Source of the DNA: Pseudomonadota bacterium
Lineage (GTDB): Bacteria; Pseudomonadota; Gammaproteobacteria; Burkholderiales; Sulfuriferulaceae
Length of the DNA: 32,860 nucleotides
Direction: 5' to 3'
Assembly: GCA_021845925.1 (NCBI GenBank)
Contig: JAJZUW010000008.1
Coordinates: forward strand, 114,614-147,473
The notes beneath the pieces are model-generated. The model saw only the letters and a list, made by a program, of their open reading frames with translations, searched no databases and was not told the origin of the DNA. The translations under genes were made by a program, and so were the position numbers. Of the stretch, positions 1 to 8,709 are shown piece after piece (within the stretch, counting starts at the first letter, position 1; each line of letters starts with the position of its first letter).

Positions 1-360
1 GGCGGTGCCATCGTCATTCTGAACGGGCCTCTATCACCGTCATTCTGCGCGGAGCGAAGCGAAGTCGCAGAATCTCGCATAGAGCAGAGCCGGATTTATG
101 GATTCCGCAACTGCACGCGGAATGACGATGCGTGCCAGACCCATGGATTTCGCGACTGCGCGCGCAATGACGGCACCTTGAGAACAGGCGGTGCCATCGT
201 CATTCTGAACGGGCCTCTATCACCGTCATTCTGCGCGGAGCGAAGCGAAGTCGCAGAATCTCGCATAGAGCAGGGCCGGTTTTATGGATTCCGCGACTAA
301 ACACGGAATGACGGTGCGTGCCAGACCCATGGATTCCGCGACTGCGCGCGCAATGACAAA
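1..360. repeat. Tandem array of hairpin-rich dispersed repeat (left end)
   Basis: Two copies of a unit with a period of 186 bp start at 1 and 187. Each contains an 88-bp core (39-126 and 225-312) that begins with GTCATTC and ends with GAATGAC, like short terminal inverted repeats. Each core is built of two hairpins: arm ATTCTGCG...CGCAGAAT (around 41-73) and arm ATTCCGCG...CGCGGAAT (around 102-123). Extra half-copies of the second hairpin lie at about 145-171 and 331-357. No gene is supported here. The cores recur in inverted orientation near 32546-32813. The mobility class is unknown; a MITE-like or REP-like element is an inference. Confidence 0.8.
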
Positions 361-368
361 AATGCGTA

Positions 369-1832
369 TTACAAGCCCAGATCGCGCCACATGGCATCAA
401 CCCGGCTTCGCACATCCTCATTCATGCGAATCGGCGTGCCCCATTCACGAGTGGTTTCTCCTGGCCATTTGTTGGTGGCATCCAGACCCATCTTGCCGCC
501 CAGACCAGACACCGGGCTGGCGAAATCCAGATAATCGATCGGTGTGTTTTCAACCAGCAAGGTATCCCTGACCGGATCCACCCTGGTGGTCATGGCCCAG
601 ATAACGTCTTTCCAGTCGCGGATATTGACGTCATCATCCACAACCAGAATGAATTTGGTATACATGAACTGACGCAGAAAACTCCAGATACCGAACATCA
701 CCCGTTTGGCATGACCGGGATAGGATTTCCGGATACTCACCACCGCCAGCCGGTACGAACAGCCTTCCGGCGGCAGGTAAAAATCGGTGATTTCGGGAAA
801 CTGCTTCTGCAGCAGTGGCACAAACACTTCATTCAACGCGACACCCAGCACCGCCGGTTCGTCCGGCGGCTTGCCGGTATAGGTGCTGTGATACACCGGA
901 TCGCGCCGCATGGTAATGCGGCGGATGGTCAGCACCGGGAAACGTTCGACTTCGTTGTAATAACCCGTGTGATCGCCAAAAGGTCCTTCGGGCGCCATGT
1001 CATCGGGCATGATGACGCCTTCCAGCACGATTTCGCTGCTGGCTGGAACCTGCAGATCGCTGTCCATGCACTGAGCCACTTCGGTGCGAGAACCGCGCAG
1101 CAACCCGGCAAACTGGTATTCCGACAAGGCATCCGGAACCGGCGTCACGGCAGCAAGAATGGTCGCCGGATCGGCACCAAGAGCCACGGCAACCGGAAAT
1201 GGCTGGCCGGGGTGCTGTTGCTGGAATTCACGAAAATCAAGAGCACCGCCACGGTGGGCGAGCCAGCGCATGATAACCCGGTTGGGCCCGATCACCTGCT
1301 GACGGTAAATGCCAAGATTCTGCCGGCTCTGGTTCGGTCCGCGAGTAATCACCAGTCCCCAGGTAATCAGTGGACCTGCATCACCTGGCCAGCAGGTTTG
1401 CACTGGCAAACGGGACAAATCAACGTCGCGTCCTTCCCAGACAATCTCCTGGCAAGGCGGATGCCGCTTCTCTTGCGGGGGCATGTTGAGAATCTGGCGC
1501 AGAACCGGCCACTGTTCCCAGATTTGACGCAACCCGCGCGGAGGCTCGGGCGACCGCAGGAATGCCAGCAGGCGACCGACTTCGCGCAGCGATTCGACAT
1601 TGTCCTGTCCCATGCCCAACGCCACGCGCTGTGGCGTGCCAAACAGGTTGGCCAGCACAGGAATATCACTGCCCACCGGATTCTCGAACAGCAGGGCCGG
1701 GCCGGCTTTCTGCAGCACCCGATCGCAGATTTCGGTCATTTCCAGTACCGGATGAACCGGCACGCGGATCCGTTTCAACTCTCCCCGTTGCTCAAGCCCG
1801 GCGATAAAATCACGCAAATCATTGAATATCAA
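369..1832 (-). CDS. ubiD: UbiD-family 4-hydroxy-3-polyprenylbenzoate decarboxylase
   Basis: 487 aa, the usual length for bacterial UbiD. It removes the ring carboxyl of 3-polyprenyl-4-hydroxybenzoate in ubiquinone biosynthesis, using prenylated FMN, which UbiX must supply from elsewhere because no ubiX is present here. Family signatures visible are [12 protein letters not shown] in the middle, where the catalytic/cofactor-binding acidic residues lie, the [19 protein letters not shown] segment, a [14 protein letters not shown] acidic stretch, and a C-terminal [16 protein letters not shown]. The start is a TTG at 1832-1830 preceded by a GGGAG ribosome site; this TTG overlaps the TGA of hldC in a TTGA arrangement, so translation is probably coupled. 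It is the last gene of a minus-strand operon and abuts the repeat array. Confidence 0.95.
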   Translation of the reverse strand: MIFNDLRDFIAGLEQRGELKRIRVPVHPVLEMTEICDRVLQKAGPALLFENPVGSDIPVLANLFGTPQRVALGMGQDNVESLREVGRLLAFLRSPEPPRGLRQIWEQWPVLRQILNMPPQEKRHPPCQEIVWEGRDVDLSRLPVQTCWPGDAGPLITWGLVITRGPNQSRQNLGIYRQQVIGPNRVIMRWLAHRGGALDFREFQQQHPGQPFPVAVALGADPATILAAVTPVPDALSEYQFAGLLRGSRTEVAQCMDSDLQVPASSEIVLEGVIMPDDMAPEGPFGDHTGYYNEVERFPVLTIRRITMRRDPVYHSTYTGKPPDEPAVLGVALNEVFVPLLQKQFPEITDFYLPPEGCSYRLAVVSIRKSYPGHAKRVMFGIWSFLRQFMYTKFILVVDDDVNIRDWKDVIWAMTTRVDPVRDTLLVENTPIDYLDFASPVSGLGGKMGLDATNKWPGETTREWGTPIRMNEDVRSRVDAMWRDLGL

Positions 1833-2308
1833 AATGTCTCCCGTATCTTTCGCAACAACGCGGTGGTTGATCTCTGATATACGAAAGGAATAGAGAACAC
1901 ACGGCCGCCGGCCGCCAGAACGTCTTGCGCACCGACAATCGCCTGTACCGGCCAGTCGCCTCCCTTGACCAGCACATCGGGTCGAATCGCCTTGACTAGT
2001 GACAGCGGCGTATCTTCATCGAACGACACGACCAGATCGACGGATTTCAGCGCGGCCAGCATGGCCATGCGGTCTTCGAGCGGATTGACTGGCCTGTCGG
2101 GCCCCTTGTTCTGCCGACGGACCGAATCATCCGAATTCACCGCCACCAGCAATGCCGCACCCAGTTCGCGCGCCTGGGCAAGATACGTGACATGCCCCCG
2201 GTGCAGGATGTCAAAACAACCATTGGTCATCACCAGTGGACGAGGCAACTCAGCCAGGTTCGGCAATGCTCCTGGCGGGACGATGCGGCCCTCGTATGGT
2301 CCGCTCAT
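1829..2308 (-). CDS. hldC: D-glycero-beta-D-manno-heptose 1-phosphate adenylyltransferase (stand-alone HldE C-domain)
   Basis: 159 aa nucleotidyltransferase of the cytidylyltransferase superfamily. It transfers AMP to heptose-1-phosphate, giving ADP-heptose for the LPS inner core. The sequence has [12 protein letters not shown] with the HxGH nucleotide-binding motif near residues 28-39, [19 protein letters not shown], and the C-terminal [13 protein letters not shown] that closes the active site. It is the single-domain form (rfaE2/hldC); E. coli HldE carries the kinase and adenylyltransferase fused. It starts 2 bp after the BON lipoprotein stop and overlaps ubiD. gmhA in the same operon supports the heptose pathway. 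The matching kinase hldA and phosphatase gmhB are not in this window. Confidence 0.92.
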   Translation of the reverse strand: MSGPYEGRIVPPGALPNLAELPRPLVMTNGCFDILHRGHVTYLAQARELGAALLVAVNSDDSVRRQNKGPDRPVNPLEDRMAMLAALKSVDLVVSFDEDTPLSLVKAIRPDVLVKGGDWPVQAIVGAQDVLAAGGRVFSIPFVYQRSTTALLRKIRETF

Positions 2309-2310
2309 GT

Positions 2311-2883
2311 CTACTGGTATTCAAACAGCTTGACCACGCTCTTGACGCCATCGGTAACACTGGCGACATAGGCAGCCTGGTCGCCTTCCTGATGCGTCAC
2401 GAAACCCATCAGATAGACAACGCCCCGGTCAACGATCACTTTGATGGTGCCATCGGGAATCGTTTTGGCATTGATGAAACGGGTGTGAATTTTCGCCGCC
2501 AGATACAGATCGTCACTGCGTTGACTCAATGTGGTTGGCGGTCCGATTTCAATCGCGTCATGCACACTGGCCACATCGGGAACTTCACGCACCAGCTGCT
2601 CGATCCGGTCACGCGTGGCTGCATCCGGCACTTCGCCGGTCAGCAGCAAGGTACGGTTGTAACTGTTGCAACTGACATGCACATTGTCGGCCGGAAACAC
2701 CGTGTTGATGCGGTTTGAGGCACGCAGCTCGATTTCTTCATCCGACATATACGTGGCAGACGTACGACGATCTGCTGCGACAGCCACACCTGCACCTGCG
2801 CCCGCCACTACCACCGGTACACAGCCAGTCAACTGCAATGTCATCAGCGTTACGGCAATTGCCGTCATCCATCCAGTTTTCAT
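2311..2883 (-). CDS. BON-domain outer-membrane lipoprotein (DolP/YraP-like)
   Basis: 190 aa from the ATG at 2883; a longer upstream reading exists but lacks the signal. The N-terminus is a lipoprotein signal peptide, with a hydrophobic run followed by lipobox LTGC and the acylated Cys at residue 21. No Asp follows at +2, so outer-membrane sorting is expected. Two BON domains follow (about residues 48-115 and 125-190), each with a central V-x-x-G-x-V-x-L-like core (LLLTGEVPDA and VVYLMGFVTHQE). DolP homologues maintain outer-membrane integrity and support BAM function. The ATG overlaps the gmhA stop (ATGA). The order rsmI/yraN/SIS protein/BON lipoprotein matches the E. coli yra locus, supporting orthology. 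Confidence 0.9.
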   Translation of the reverse strand: MKTGWMTAIAVTLMTLQLTGCVPVVVAGAGAGVAVAADRRTSATYMSDEEIELRASNRINTVFPADNVHVSCNSYNRTLLLTGEVPDAATRDRIEQLVREVPDVASVHDAIEIGPPTTLSQRSDDLYLAAKIHTRFINAKTIPDGTIKVIVDRGVVYLMGFVTHQEGDQAAYVASVTDGVKSVVKLFEYQ

Positions 2884-3470
2884 TCCACCCCCAATATGAT
2901 CCGGTCTATCCCGTCGCACAAACAGTGCACAATCAGGCCATGCACTTCCTGAATCCGGGCCGTGTGCCCGGAAGGGACACAAATCCGGATGTCCCCGGGT
3001 TCCAGCACTTCGGCCATCATGCCTGCATTGCTGCCGGTCAGCGCAAGCACGCGCATGTCACGGCCATGCGCCGCCGCGACAGCTTCCATCACGTTGCGCG
3101 AGTTGCCGCTAGTAGACAGGGCCACCAGAACATCGCCGGCCTGACCAAGTGCAGACACCTGTTTGGAGTAGACCATACTGAAGTCATAATCGTTCGCGAT
3201 GGACGTCAATGCGGAAGAATCCGTGGTCAGTGCAATGGCAGCCAGACCTGGCCGTTCCATCTCGAAACGGTTGACCAGTTCAGCCGCAAAATGCTGTGCG
3301 TCGGCAGCCGAACCGCCATTTCCGCAAATCAGCAATTTGCCGCCGGACAGCAGACATTCGCTGAGAAGTGCCGTTGCTTCGGCAATCACGGGCGCCAGTT
3401 CGCTGGCTGCTGCCAGTTTGAGACGCGCGCTGAGATTGAAAGTTTCGGTGATATGGGCAACAAGATCCAT
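2880..3470 (-). CDS. gmhA: SIS-domain phosphoheptose isomerase (GmhA/DiaA family)
   Basis: 196 aa single SIS domain. GmhA converts sedoheptulose-7-phosphate to D-glycero-D-manno-heptose-7-phosphate, the first step of LPS heptose synthesis. Visible motifs are CGNGGSAADAQHFAAEL (residues 49-65), STSGNS (119-124) and ARIQEVH (171-177). Position favours DiaA (the replication-initiation paralogue next to dolP in E. coli), but Glu64 and His177 align with the GmhA catalytic Glu and His, and E. coli DiaA has Ser where Glu64 sits. Together with hldC downstream this favours GmhA. Overall similarity is DiaA-like, so a dual or alternative role is not excluded. There is no strong Shine-Dalgarno before this ATG. 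Confidence 0.82.
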   Translation of the reverse strand: MDLVAHITETFNLSARLKLAAASELAPVIAEATALLSECLLSGGKLLICGNGGSAADAQHFAAELVNRFEMERPGLAAIALTTDSSALTSIANDYDFSMVYSKQVSALGQAGDVLVALSTSGNSRNVMEAVAAAHGRDMRVLALTGSNAGMMAEVLEPGDIRICVPSGHTARIQEVHGLIVHCLCDGIDRIILGVE

Positions 3471-3573
3471 TTGTATTCACGGGTAACGCACAACCATCCG
3501 GCCAGGCAGAATGCACAACCGGCCAGACCAGAAGCGCGGCAGCAAGGCTCCCGCACACCAGATCAACAGCCGG

Positions 3574-3601
3574 ATTATGCCACACTTGCCTGTCCGGTGA
3601 A
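3574..3601 (-). promoter_or_regulatory. Candidate sigma-70 promoter for gmhA-BON-hldC-ubiD
   Basis: On the minus strand TTCACC (3601-3596) is followed after 16 bp by CATAAT (3579-3574), with a TG one base upstream of the -10 (extended -10). It sits in the 158-bp gap between yraN and gmhA and would give a leader of about 95 nt. The gap is otherwise empty of recognisable coding. The match to consensus is moderate. Confidence 0.4.
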
Positions 3602-3630
3602 CATGGCCCGGAAACAAGCGCCGGAACGCT

Positions 3631-3972
3631 TCATTCGGCCTGAAATGCGTTTCTGTACCAGACCGGCTGGCCGCAATCCCCTTCAAATGCCACCACATCG
3701 AACCGGCATGCCGGCATCTGGCCCAGTCGCAACAGATAATTGCGTGCAGCCAGAACAATCCGTTGGCGCTTGCGCCAGTCAACGCTGGCCGCAGCCCCGC
3801 CGAAACCGGCATGAAACCGCCTGCGCACCTCGACAAAGACCAGCATGTCGCCGTCCTGCATGACCAGATCGATTTCTCCCATCCGGCAGCGATAATTCCG
3901 GTGCAACAATCGCAAGCCTTGCTGATGCAGCCACGCCTCCGCCTGTGTTTCCCATCGACTGCCATCTGCCAT
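3631..3972 (-). CDS. yraN: YraN family protein (UPF0102, endonuclease-like fold)
   Basis: 114 aa from the ATG at 3972, preceded by AGGA; this is the normal family length, and the upstream extension in the same frame is spurious. YraN proteins have a restriction-endonuclease-like fold of uncertain function. The core is visible: an N-terminal WETQAEAWLHQQGLRLLHRNYR helix region, then GEIDLVMQDGDMLVFVEVRRR carrying the D...E-x-R/K nuclease-type triad, then KRQRIVLAARNYL. It diverges from rsmI across a 51-bp gap, the usual neighbourhood. Biochemical activity is not established for most members. Confidence 0.9.
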   Translation of the reverse strand: MADGSRWETQAEAWLHQQGLRLLHRNYRCRMGEIDLVMQDGDMLVFVEVRRRFHAGFGGAAASVDWRKRQRIVLAARNYLLRLGQMPACRFDVVAFEGDCGQPVWYRNAFQAE

Positions 3973-4011
3973 TCCCGTCCTCCTTCTGCAGCATTTCCGG
4001 TGCAATGCGAG

Positions 4012-4017
4012 TAAAAT
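4012..4017 (+). promoter_or_regulatory. Candidate -10 element for (near-)leaderless rsmI transcript
   Basis: TAAAAT lies 6 bp before the rsmI ATG at 4024, and no Shine-Dalgarno sequence lies between. If this is the -10 hexamer, transcription would start at or next to the A of the start codon. No convincing -35 was seen, so this is a weak call. Confidence 0.33.
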
Positions 4018-4023
4018 GACTGC

Positions 4024-4887
4024 ATGCAAGCGCCCGGAACCCTGTTCGTTGTTGCCACGCCAATCGGCAACCTGTCCGACATCACGCATCGTGCTGTCGA
4101 AGTGCTGCGCATGGTCGACCTGATTGCCGCAGAAGACACCCGCCACAGTGGCATGCTGCTAGCCACCCTTGGCATCTCCAGACGAATGATCGCTTTGCAC
4201 CAGCACAATGAACAGAGCGCGAGCAGCGTGGTCATCGAACAACTGCTGGCCGGGCAGCAAGTGGCCCTGATCAGCGATGCCGGCACACCAGCCATCAGCG
4301 ACCCCGGTGCCCAACTGGTTGCGCAGGCGCTGGCTGCCGGGATCCGGGTCTCTCCGGTGCCAGGCGCATCGGCTGCCGTTGCCGCCATGTCAGTGGCCGG
4401 CATGCCAGAACCCGGCTGGCTGTTCGTCGGTTTCCTGCCGGCACGCGCCGCCCAGCGTCGCAAACAGCTGGGCGAACTGGCCAGCCTGCCGCACGCGATG
4501 GTGATTTATGAAGCGCCGCACCGCATTCTTGACTGCGTGGCCGATCTGTACCAAGTGCTGGGCGACCGGCGCATCGTGCTGACCCGGGAGCTCACCAAAA
4601 TGTTCGAAACGGTGCATGCCACCACGCTGGCCGAGGCAGGCACCTGGCTTGCGGCAGACCCGCAACGTCAGCGCGGCGAATTTGTGCTGGTTGTCGGTGG
4701 TGCCTTGCCGGATACCGGCCAGGATGCCAGCAACGACCAACTGCGCCATACGCTGGCCATCCTGCTGGCCGAATTGCCAGTCAGCCAGGCAGTCCATCTG
4801 GCCGCCCGTCTGACCGGACAACGCAAGAACCTGTGTTACCAGACTGCCCTCGACATGCAGCAGCCTCAAACGAATTCCCGGGAGTAA
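4024..4887 (+). CDS. rsmI: 16S rRNA (cytidine(1402)-2'-O)-methyltransferase RsmI
   Basis: 287 aa, the expected length. It methylates the 2'-OH of C1402 in the decoding centre of 16S rRNA with S-adenosylmethionine, working beside RsmH. The tetrapyrrole-methylase-type fold is visible: [15 protein letters not shown] near the N-terminus, [22 protein letters not shown] around residues 80-93, [15 protein letters not shown], and [16 protein letters not shown] in the second half. The ATG at 4024 is the only start that preserves the conserved first strand. The downstream pyrC begins 4 bp after this stop, with its GGAG overlapping the rsmI 3' end, so the two are probably co-transcribed. The upstream region suggests a leaderless message. 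Confidence 0.95.
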   Translation: MQAPGTLFVVATPIGNLSDITHRAVEVLRMVDLIAAEDTRHSGMLLATLGISRRMIALHQHNEQSASSVVIEQLLAGQQVALISDAGTPAISDPGAQLVAQALAAGIRVSPVPGASAAVAAMSVAGMPEPGWLFVGFLPARAAQRRKQLGELASLPHAMVIYEAPHRILDCVADLYQVLGDRRIVLTRELTKMFETVHATTLAEAGTWLAADPQRQRGEFVLVVGGALPDTGQDASNDQLRHTLAILLAELPVSQAVHLAARLTGQRKNLCYQTALDMQQPQTNSRE

Positions 4888-4891
4888 CGTC

Positions 4892-5926
4892 ATGCAAGAA
4901 CTGACCATCCGCCAGCCCGACGACTGGCACCTCCACCTGCGTGACGGCGACATGCTCGCCTGTGTGCTGCCGGACACCGCCCGCCGGTTTGGCCGCGCCA
5001 TCGTCATGCCCAACCTGAAGCCTCCCGTGCGGACAACTGCCGATGCCAGCGCCTATCGGGAGCGGATTCTGGCGGTCAGGCCCGCTGGGTCCTGCTTTGA
5101 ACCGTTGATGACGCTGTACCTGACGGACAACACTCAGCCGGATGAAATCCTGCGCGCGCAGGCCAGCGGGTTTGTGCATGCAGTCAAATATTATCCGGCC
5201 GGAGCCACCACGCATTCAGATGCCGGACTGACCGATATTGTCCGCGGTGACAACGTGTTTGCCGCCATGCAGGATTGCGGCATGCCTCTGCTGATCCACG
5301 GCGAAGTCACCGATCCCGCCGTGGACGTGTTTGACCGTGAAGCAGTCTTCATCCAGCGCCATCTGATACCCCTGATGCAACGCTTTCCCCGCCTCAGGAT
5401 CGTGCTGGAGCACATCACCACCCGCCAGGCCGTGGAATTCATCACCCATGGCCCGGAAAACCTGGCCGCCACCATCACGCCACATCATCTGTTATATAAC
5501 CGTAACGCGCTGTTTCGCGGTGGCTTGCGTCCGCACCACTACTGCCTGCCGGTACTCAAGCGCGAAGAACATCGCCAGGCGTTGGTGCTGGCTGCGACCA
5601 GCGGCAATCCGCGCTTTTTCCTGGGCACGGACAGCGCACCTCATCCACGACAGGACAAGGAATCCGCCTGCGGATGCGCAGGCATCTACAGCGCTCATGC
5701 AGCTGTCGAACTGTATGCGGAAGCCTTTGAATCGGCTGGCGCGCTTGACCGGCTGGAAGATTTTGCCAGCCGTTTCGGCGCCGAATTTTACCGGTTGCCA
5801 CTGAACAGAAACGAACTGACACTGGTGAGACAACCCAGATCCGTGCCGGACATCTGGCCTGACGAACGCGGTCCGCTGGTCCCCCTGCGTGCGGGCGAAC
5901 TGCTGCAATGGCAAATCCGGGACTGA
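4892..5926 (+). CDS. pyrC: Dihydroorotase (type II, PyrC)
   Basis: 344 aa zinc amidohydrolase that cyclises carbamoyl-aspartate to dihydroorotate in pyrimidine synthesis. The binuclear zinc site is complete: His13 and His15 ([10 protein letters not shown]), carbamylated Lys99 ([11 protein letters not shown]), His136 (LLIHGEV), His174 (LEHITT) and Asp247 (GTDSAPH). These are each offset by three from the E. coli PyrC ligands. Length and motifs place it in the compact E. coli-like class rather than the PyrX/PyrB-partner class. The start at 4892 has a GGAG site. The hem genes follow, with hemC in the same direction. Confidence 0.97.
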   Translation: MQELTIRQPDDWHLHLRDGDMLACVLPDTARRFGRAIVMPNLKPPVRTTADASAYRERILAVRPAGSCFEPLMTLYLTDNTQPDEILRAQASGFVHAVKYYPAGATTHSDAGLTDIVRGDNVFAAMQDCGMPLLIHGEVTDPAVDVFDREAVFIQRHLIPLMQRFPRLRIVLEHITTRQAVEFITHGPENLAATITPHHLLYNRNALFRGGLRPHHYCLPVLKREEHRQALVLAATSGNPRFFLGTDSAPHPRQDKESACGCAGIYSAHAAVELYAEAFESAGALDRLEDFASRFGAEFYRLPLNRNELTLVRQPRSVPDIWPDERGPLVPLRAGELLQWQIRD

Positions 5927-5967
5927 ATTTGCGGTAGAATGTGGCGTATTCTTCAGCAGGTATTATT

Positions 5968-6906
5968 TTGAACACAAACTGCATTCCCCGCAAACTGGTC
6001 ATCGCGTCGCGCGAAAGCGCACTTGCGATGTGGCAATCCCGGCATGTTGCCGCTCGCCTCGAGACCCTCTATCCTGGACTCACCGTCGACATTCTGGGCA
6101 TGACCACCCAGGGCGACCGCATTCTGGAAGTCACCCTGTCCAAAATTGGCGGCAAGGGCCTGTTCGTCAAGGAGCTTGAAACCGCACTGCAGGAAGGGCG
6201 TGCCGACATCGCCGTGCATTCCATGAAAGACATGCCGGTCGAATTGCCGGACGGGTTCATGCTGGCGGCGATCGGCGCGCGGGAAAATCCGCTGGATGCC
6301 TTTGTGTCCTCCCGTTACGCCAGCCTGGACAACCTGCCTGACGGCGCCTGCGTGGGCACCTCCAGCCTGCGCCGCGAAAGCCAGCTGCGCGCACGCTTTC
6401 CCCACCTGCGTGTCGAACCGTTGCGCGGCAATGTGCAAACCCGGCTGCGCAAACTGGATGAAGGCCAGTACGACGCCATCATTCTGGCTGCAGCGGGCTT
6501 GATCCGCCTTGAGCTTGGCGACCGCATCCGCAGCATCATACCGGCGACCGATTCCCTGCCTGCTGTCGGTCAGGGAGCGCTGGGCATCGAATGCCTGTCC
6601 GGACGCACCGATCTGGTAGAACTGCTGGCCCCGCTCAATCATGCGGACACAACCGTCTGTGTCACAGCCGAACGTGCCATGAGCCGGCAGCTTGGCGGCA
6701 GCTGCCAGGTTCCGCTGGGTGGTCATGCCACGATTGAAGGTGACCAGATCAGGCTGGACGGCCTGGTTGCCGAACCCGATGGCTCGCGCATCATTCGCGG
6801 ACACATCAGCGGAAACCGCCATGAAGCCGCATTGCTTGGACAGCGACTTGGCCAACAGTTGATGGACGAGGGTGCGCACGACATACTGAAGAGACTGACG
6901 ACATGA
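5968..6906 (+). CDS. hemC: Hydroxymethylbilane synthase (porphobilinogen deaminase)
   Basis: 312 aa from the TTG at 5968; an in-frame GTG at 5941 would give 321 aa. HemC polymerises four porphobilinogens to hydroxymethylbilane. Visible are [16 protein letters not shown] at the N-terminus, [45 protein letters not shown], and [10 protein letters not shown] with the Cys (residue 246) that carries the dipyrromethane cofactor. I prefer the TTG because a TAGAAT -10-like hexamer at 5935-5940 would place a transcript start around 5947, inside the longer version. The Shine-Dalgarno is weak (AGG 7 nt upstream). hemD overlaps the stop by ATGA. Confidence 0.95.
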   Translation: MNTNCIPRKLVIASRESALAMWQSRHVAARLETLYPGLTVDILGMTTQGDRILEVTLSKIGGKGLFVKELETALQEGRADIAVHSMKDMPVELPDGFMLAAIGARENPLDAFVSSRYASLDNLPDGACVGTSSLRRESQLRARFPHLRVEPLRGNVQTRLRKLDEGQYDAIILAAAGLIRLELGDRIRSIIPATDSLPAVGQGALGIECLSGRTDLVELLAPLNHADTTVCVTAERAMSRQLGGSCQVPLGGHATIEGDQIRLDGLVAEPDGSRIIRGHISGNRHEAALLGQRLGQQLMDEGAHDILKRLTT

Positions 6907-7679
6907 CGCACGATCTGCTTGGCAAGGGAATTCTCGTCACCCGTCCAGCGCAGCTGGCCGAATCATTCAGCGAGAAAATCCGTCTTGCCAACGGCCACCC
7001 GGTTGCCTTTCCGGTTCTGGAAATCCTGGATACCGCCAATCCCGATCCGCTCAACCGCATCATCGATGCCCTGGATGGTTTTGACATGGCCATCTTCATC
7101 AGTCCGACTGCCGTCAACAAGGCACTCAACCTGATCCGCTCGCGACGCGAATTGCCGGACCGCCTGATCATTGCAGCCATCGGCCAGGGCAGCCGGCGCG
7201 AGCTGGCTCGTTTCGGCATCCGCAATGTCCTTGCGCCAAGCCAGCGTTTTGATAGCGAGCACTTGCTCGCGATGCCGGAAATGCAGGAAATCAGCGGCCG
7301 GCAGATCGTCATTTTCCGCGGCGATGGGGGGCGCGAGCTGCTGGGTGATGAACTTACCCGTCGCGGAGCGCAGGTCACCTACGCCGAATGCTACCGGCGT
7401 GGCCGCCCTGATCGCGATGCCGGCATTCTGCTCAGATTGTGGTCACGCGGAGAAATCCAGGCTGTGACCATCACCAGTGCCGAAGGACTGCACAATCTGT
7501 ATGACATGGTAGGCAAACTGGGCCGGCAATGGCTCAAATCCACGCCCGTGTTCGTCAGCCATGAACGGATCCTGGATGTTGCGCGCGAACTGGGACTGCA
7601 GCATGGCGTGCTGACCCCGAGCGGCGATGAAGAAATGATTGCCGGCATGGCCGACTGGTTCGCAGCTCGGCATGACTGA
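6903..7679 (+). CDS. hemD: Uroporphyrinogen-III synthase
   Basis: 258 aa, normal length. It closes hydroxymethylbilane with inversion of ring D to give uroporphyrinogen III. The family is poorly conserved; the visible features fit: [14 protein letters not shown] at the N-terminus, FPVLEI, a [11 protein letters not shown] segment, [11 protein letters not shown], the [27 protein letters not shown] region in the centre, [10 protein letters not shown], and [15 protein letters not shown]. The ATG overlaps the hemC stop (ATGA), and the 3' end overlaps hemX by 8 bp, so translation of hemC-D-X is probably coupled. Confidence 0.94.
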   Translation: MTHDLLGKGILVTRPAQLAESFSEKIRLANGHPVAFPVLEILDTANPDPLNRIIDALDGFDMAIFISPTAVNKALNLIRSRRELPDRLIIAAIGQGSRRELARFGIRNVLAPSQRFDSEHLLAMPEMQEISGRQIVIFRGDGGRELLGDELTRRGAQVTYAECYRRGRPDRDAGILLRLWSRGEIQAVTITSAEGLHNLYDMVGKLGRQWLKSTPVFVSHERILDVARELGLQHGVLTPSGDEEMIAGMADWFAARHD

Positions 7680-8697
7680 ACAGAGCCCAGCAAAATCCGA
7701 CTGGCTTGACCGACTGGGCAACTGGCTCAACCCTGCGCTCGCCGTGGCCATCCTGACCGCCGCATTTTCTGTCTGGCAATGGTGGAACACGCACCGGCAG
7801 CTGCATGTGCTGCGTCAGGAAGTTGCACAGCAACTGACCAGAAGCGCCGACAATGCCCGTCAGGCGCGCATGCTGGCACAACAGAACAGCGACGCCCTGC
7901 ACGAACTCACCTTGCAGATGGCTCGCCTGCAAACCGAAGTCAATGAGTCACAAAGCCAGGCGCAGGCGCTGCAGGCACTGTACCGGAACATGGCCGAAAG
8001 CCGCGACGAATGGACCCTGGCTGATATTGCCCAGGTGATCCAGATCGCCAACCAGCAGCTGCAAATCAATGGCAATGTCAAGGCAGCCATCATTGCCCTG
8101 CAAAGTGCCGACACCCGCCTGCAAACCCTCAACCGTCCGCAACTGGGTAGCCTGCATCTGGCCCTGCAAAACGACATCGAGCATCTGCAGGCACTGCCGC
8201 ACATCGACACGCTGGGCATGACAGCCAGGATCGACCATCTGATTGCCATTGCCGACACACTGCCTCTGTCGGACGAACACGAAATCGCGCGACCAGCGCC
8301 CGCTTCCCCGGAACCCAAAGCCAGCGGCCTGACGCAACGCTTCGCACTGGAGCTGTGGCACGAACTGCAAGGCCTGGTACAGGTGCGCAGGCTGGACACA
8401 CCGGATACCGCCCTGCTGTTACCGGGACAGAGCTATTTCCTGCGCCAGAACCTGAAATTGCGGCTGCTCACGGCACGCATTGCCCTGTTTGCCCATGACG
8501 AACAGAGTTATCAAAGCGACTTGCGCGCCGCCGCAACCTGGCTCCATCGCTATTTCAACATCCGTGATGTGCGCACTGAAACCGCACTGGACGACATCAA
8601 CGATCTGCTGCGTTCGCCAGTCAGCCTGCAAATTCCGGGGCTGGATGCCAGCCTGCAGGCCCTGCGCGCCAGCCATCTGGTTCATGACAACGGCTGA
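7672..8697 (+). CDS. hemX: HemX-like inner-membrane protein (uroporphyrinogen C-methyltransferase-like annotation)
   Basis: 341 aa from the ATG at 7672, which overlaps the hemD stop by 8 bp. A single membrane segment near residues 20-38 (LNPALAVAILTAAFSVWQWW) is followed by a long heptad-rich, Gln/Ala-rich coiled coil (about 42-110) and a helical periplasmic domain. HemX family members are often labelled uroporphyrin-III C-methyltransferase, but nothing in this sequence resembles an SAM-dependent methyltransferase. The role is unknown, presumably membrane organisation of haem synthesis together with HemY. The hemY start follows after 12 bp. Confidence 0.85.
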   Translation: MTEQSPAKSDWLDRLGNWLNPALAVAILTAAFSVWQWWNTHRQLHVLRQEVAQQLTRSADNARQARMLAQQNSDALHELTLQMARLQTEVNESQSQAQALQALYRNMAESRDEWTLADIAQVIQIANQQLQINGNVKAAIIALQSADTRLQTLNRPQLGSLHLALQNDIEHLQALPHIDTLGMTARIDHLIAIADTLPLSDEHEIARPAPASPEPKASGLTQRFALELWHELQGLVQVRRLDTPDTALLLPGQSYFLRQNLKLRLLTARIALFAHDEQSYQSDLRAAATWLHRYFNIRDVRTETALDDINDLLRSPVSLQIPGLDASLQALRASHLVHDNG

Positions 8698-8709
8698 CGG
8701 AGCACACGA

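Noticed and set aside
1-360. CRISPR array
   Set aside because: Repeat units are long (about 186 bp), the intervening sequences are also repeated, and no cas genes are present.
711-1877. 388-codon open frame on the plus strand opposite ubiD
   Set aside because: It is antisense to a clear UbiD protein, has no recognisable domain, and its His/Arg/Gln-rich composition is typical of shadow frames at this G+C.
3477-4463. 328-codon minus-strand frame spanning rsmI and yraN
   Set aside because: It runs antisense to rsmI and out of frame through yraN, both well supported; its translation is not protein-like.
5912-5940. Full sigma-70 promoter for hemC
   Set aside because: TAGAAT at 5935-5940 is a plausible -10, but no acceptable -35 lies 16-18 bp upstream, so it is mentioned only as support for the TTG start.
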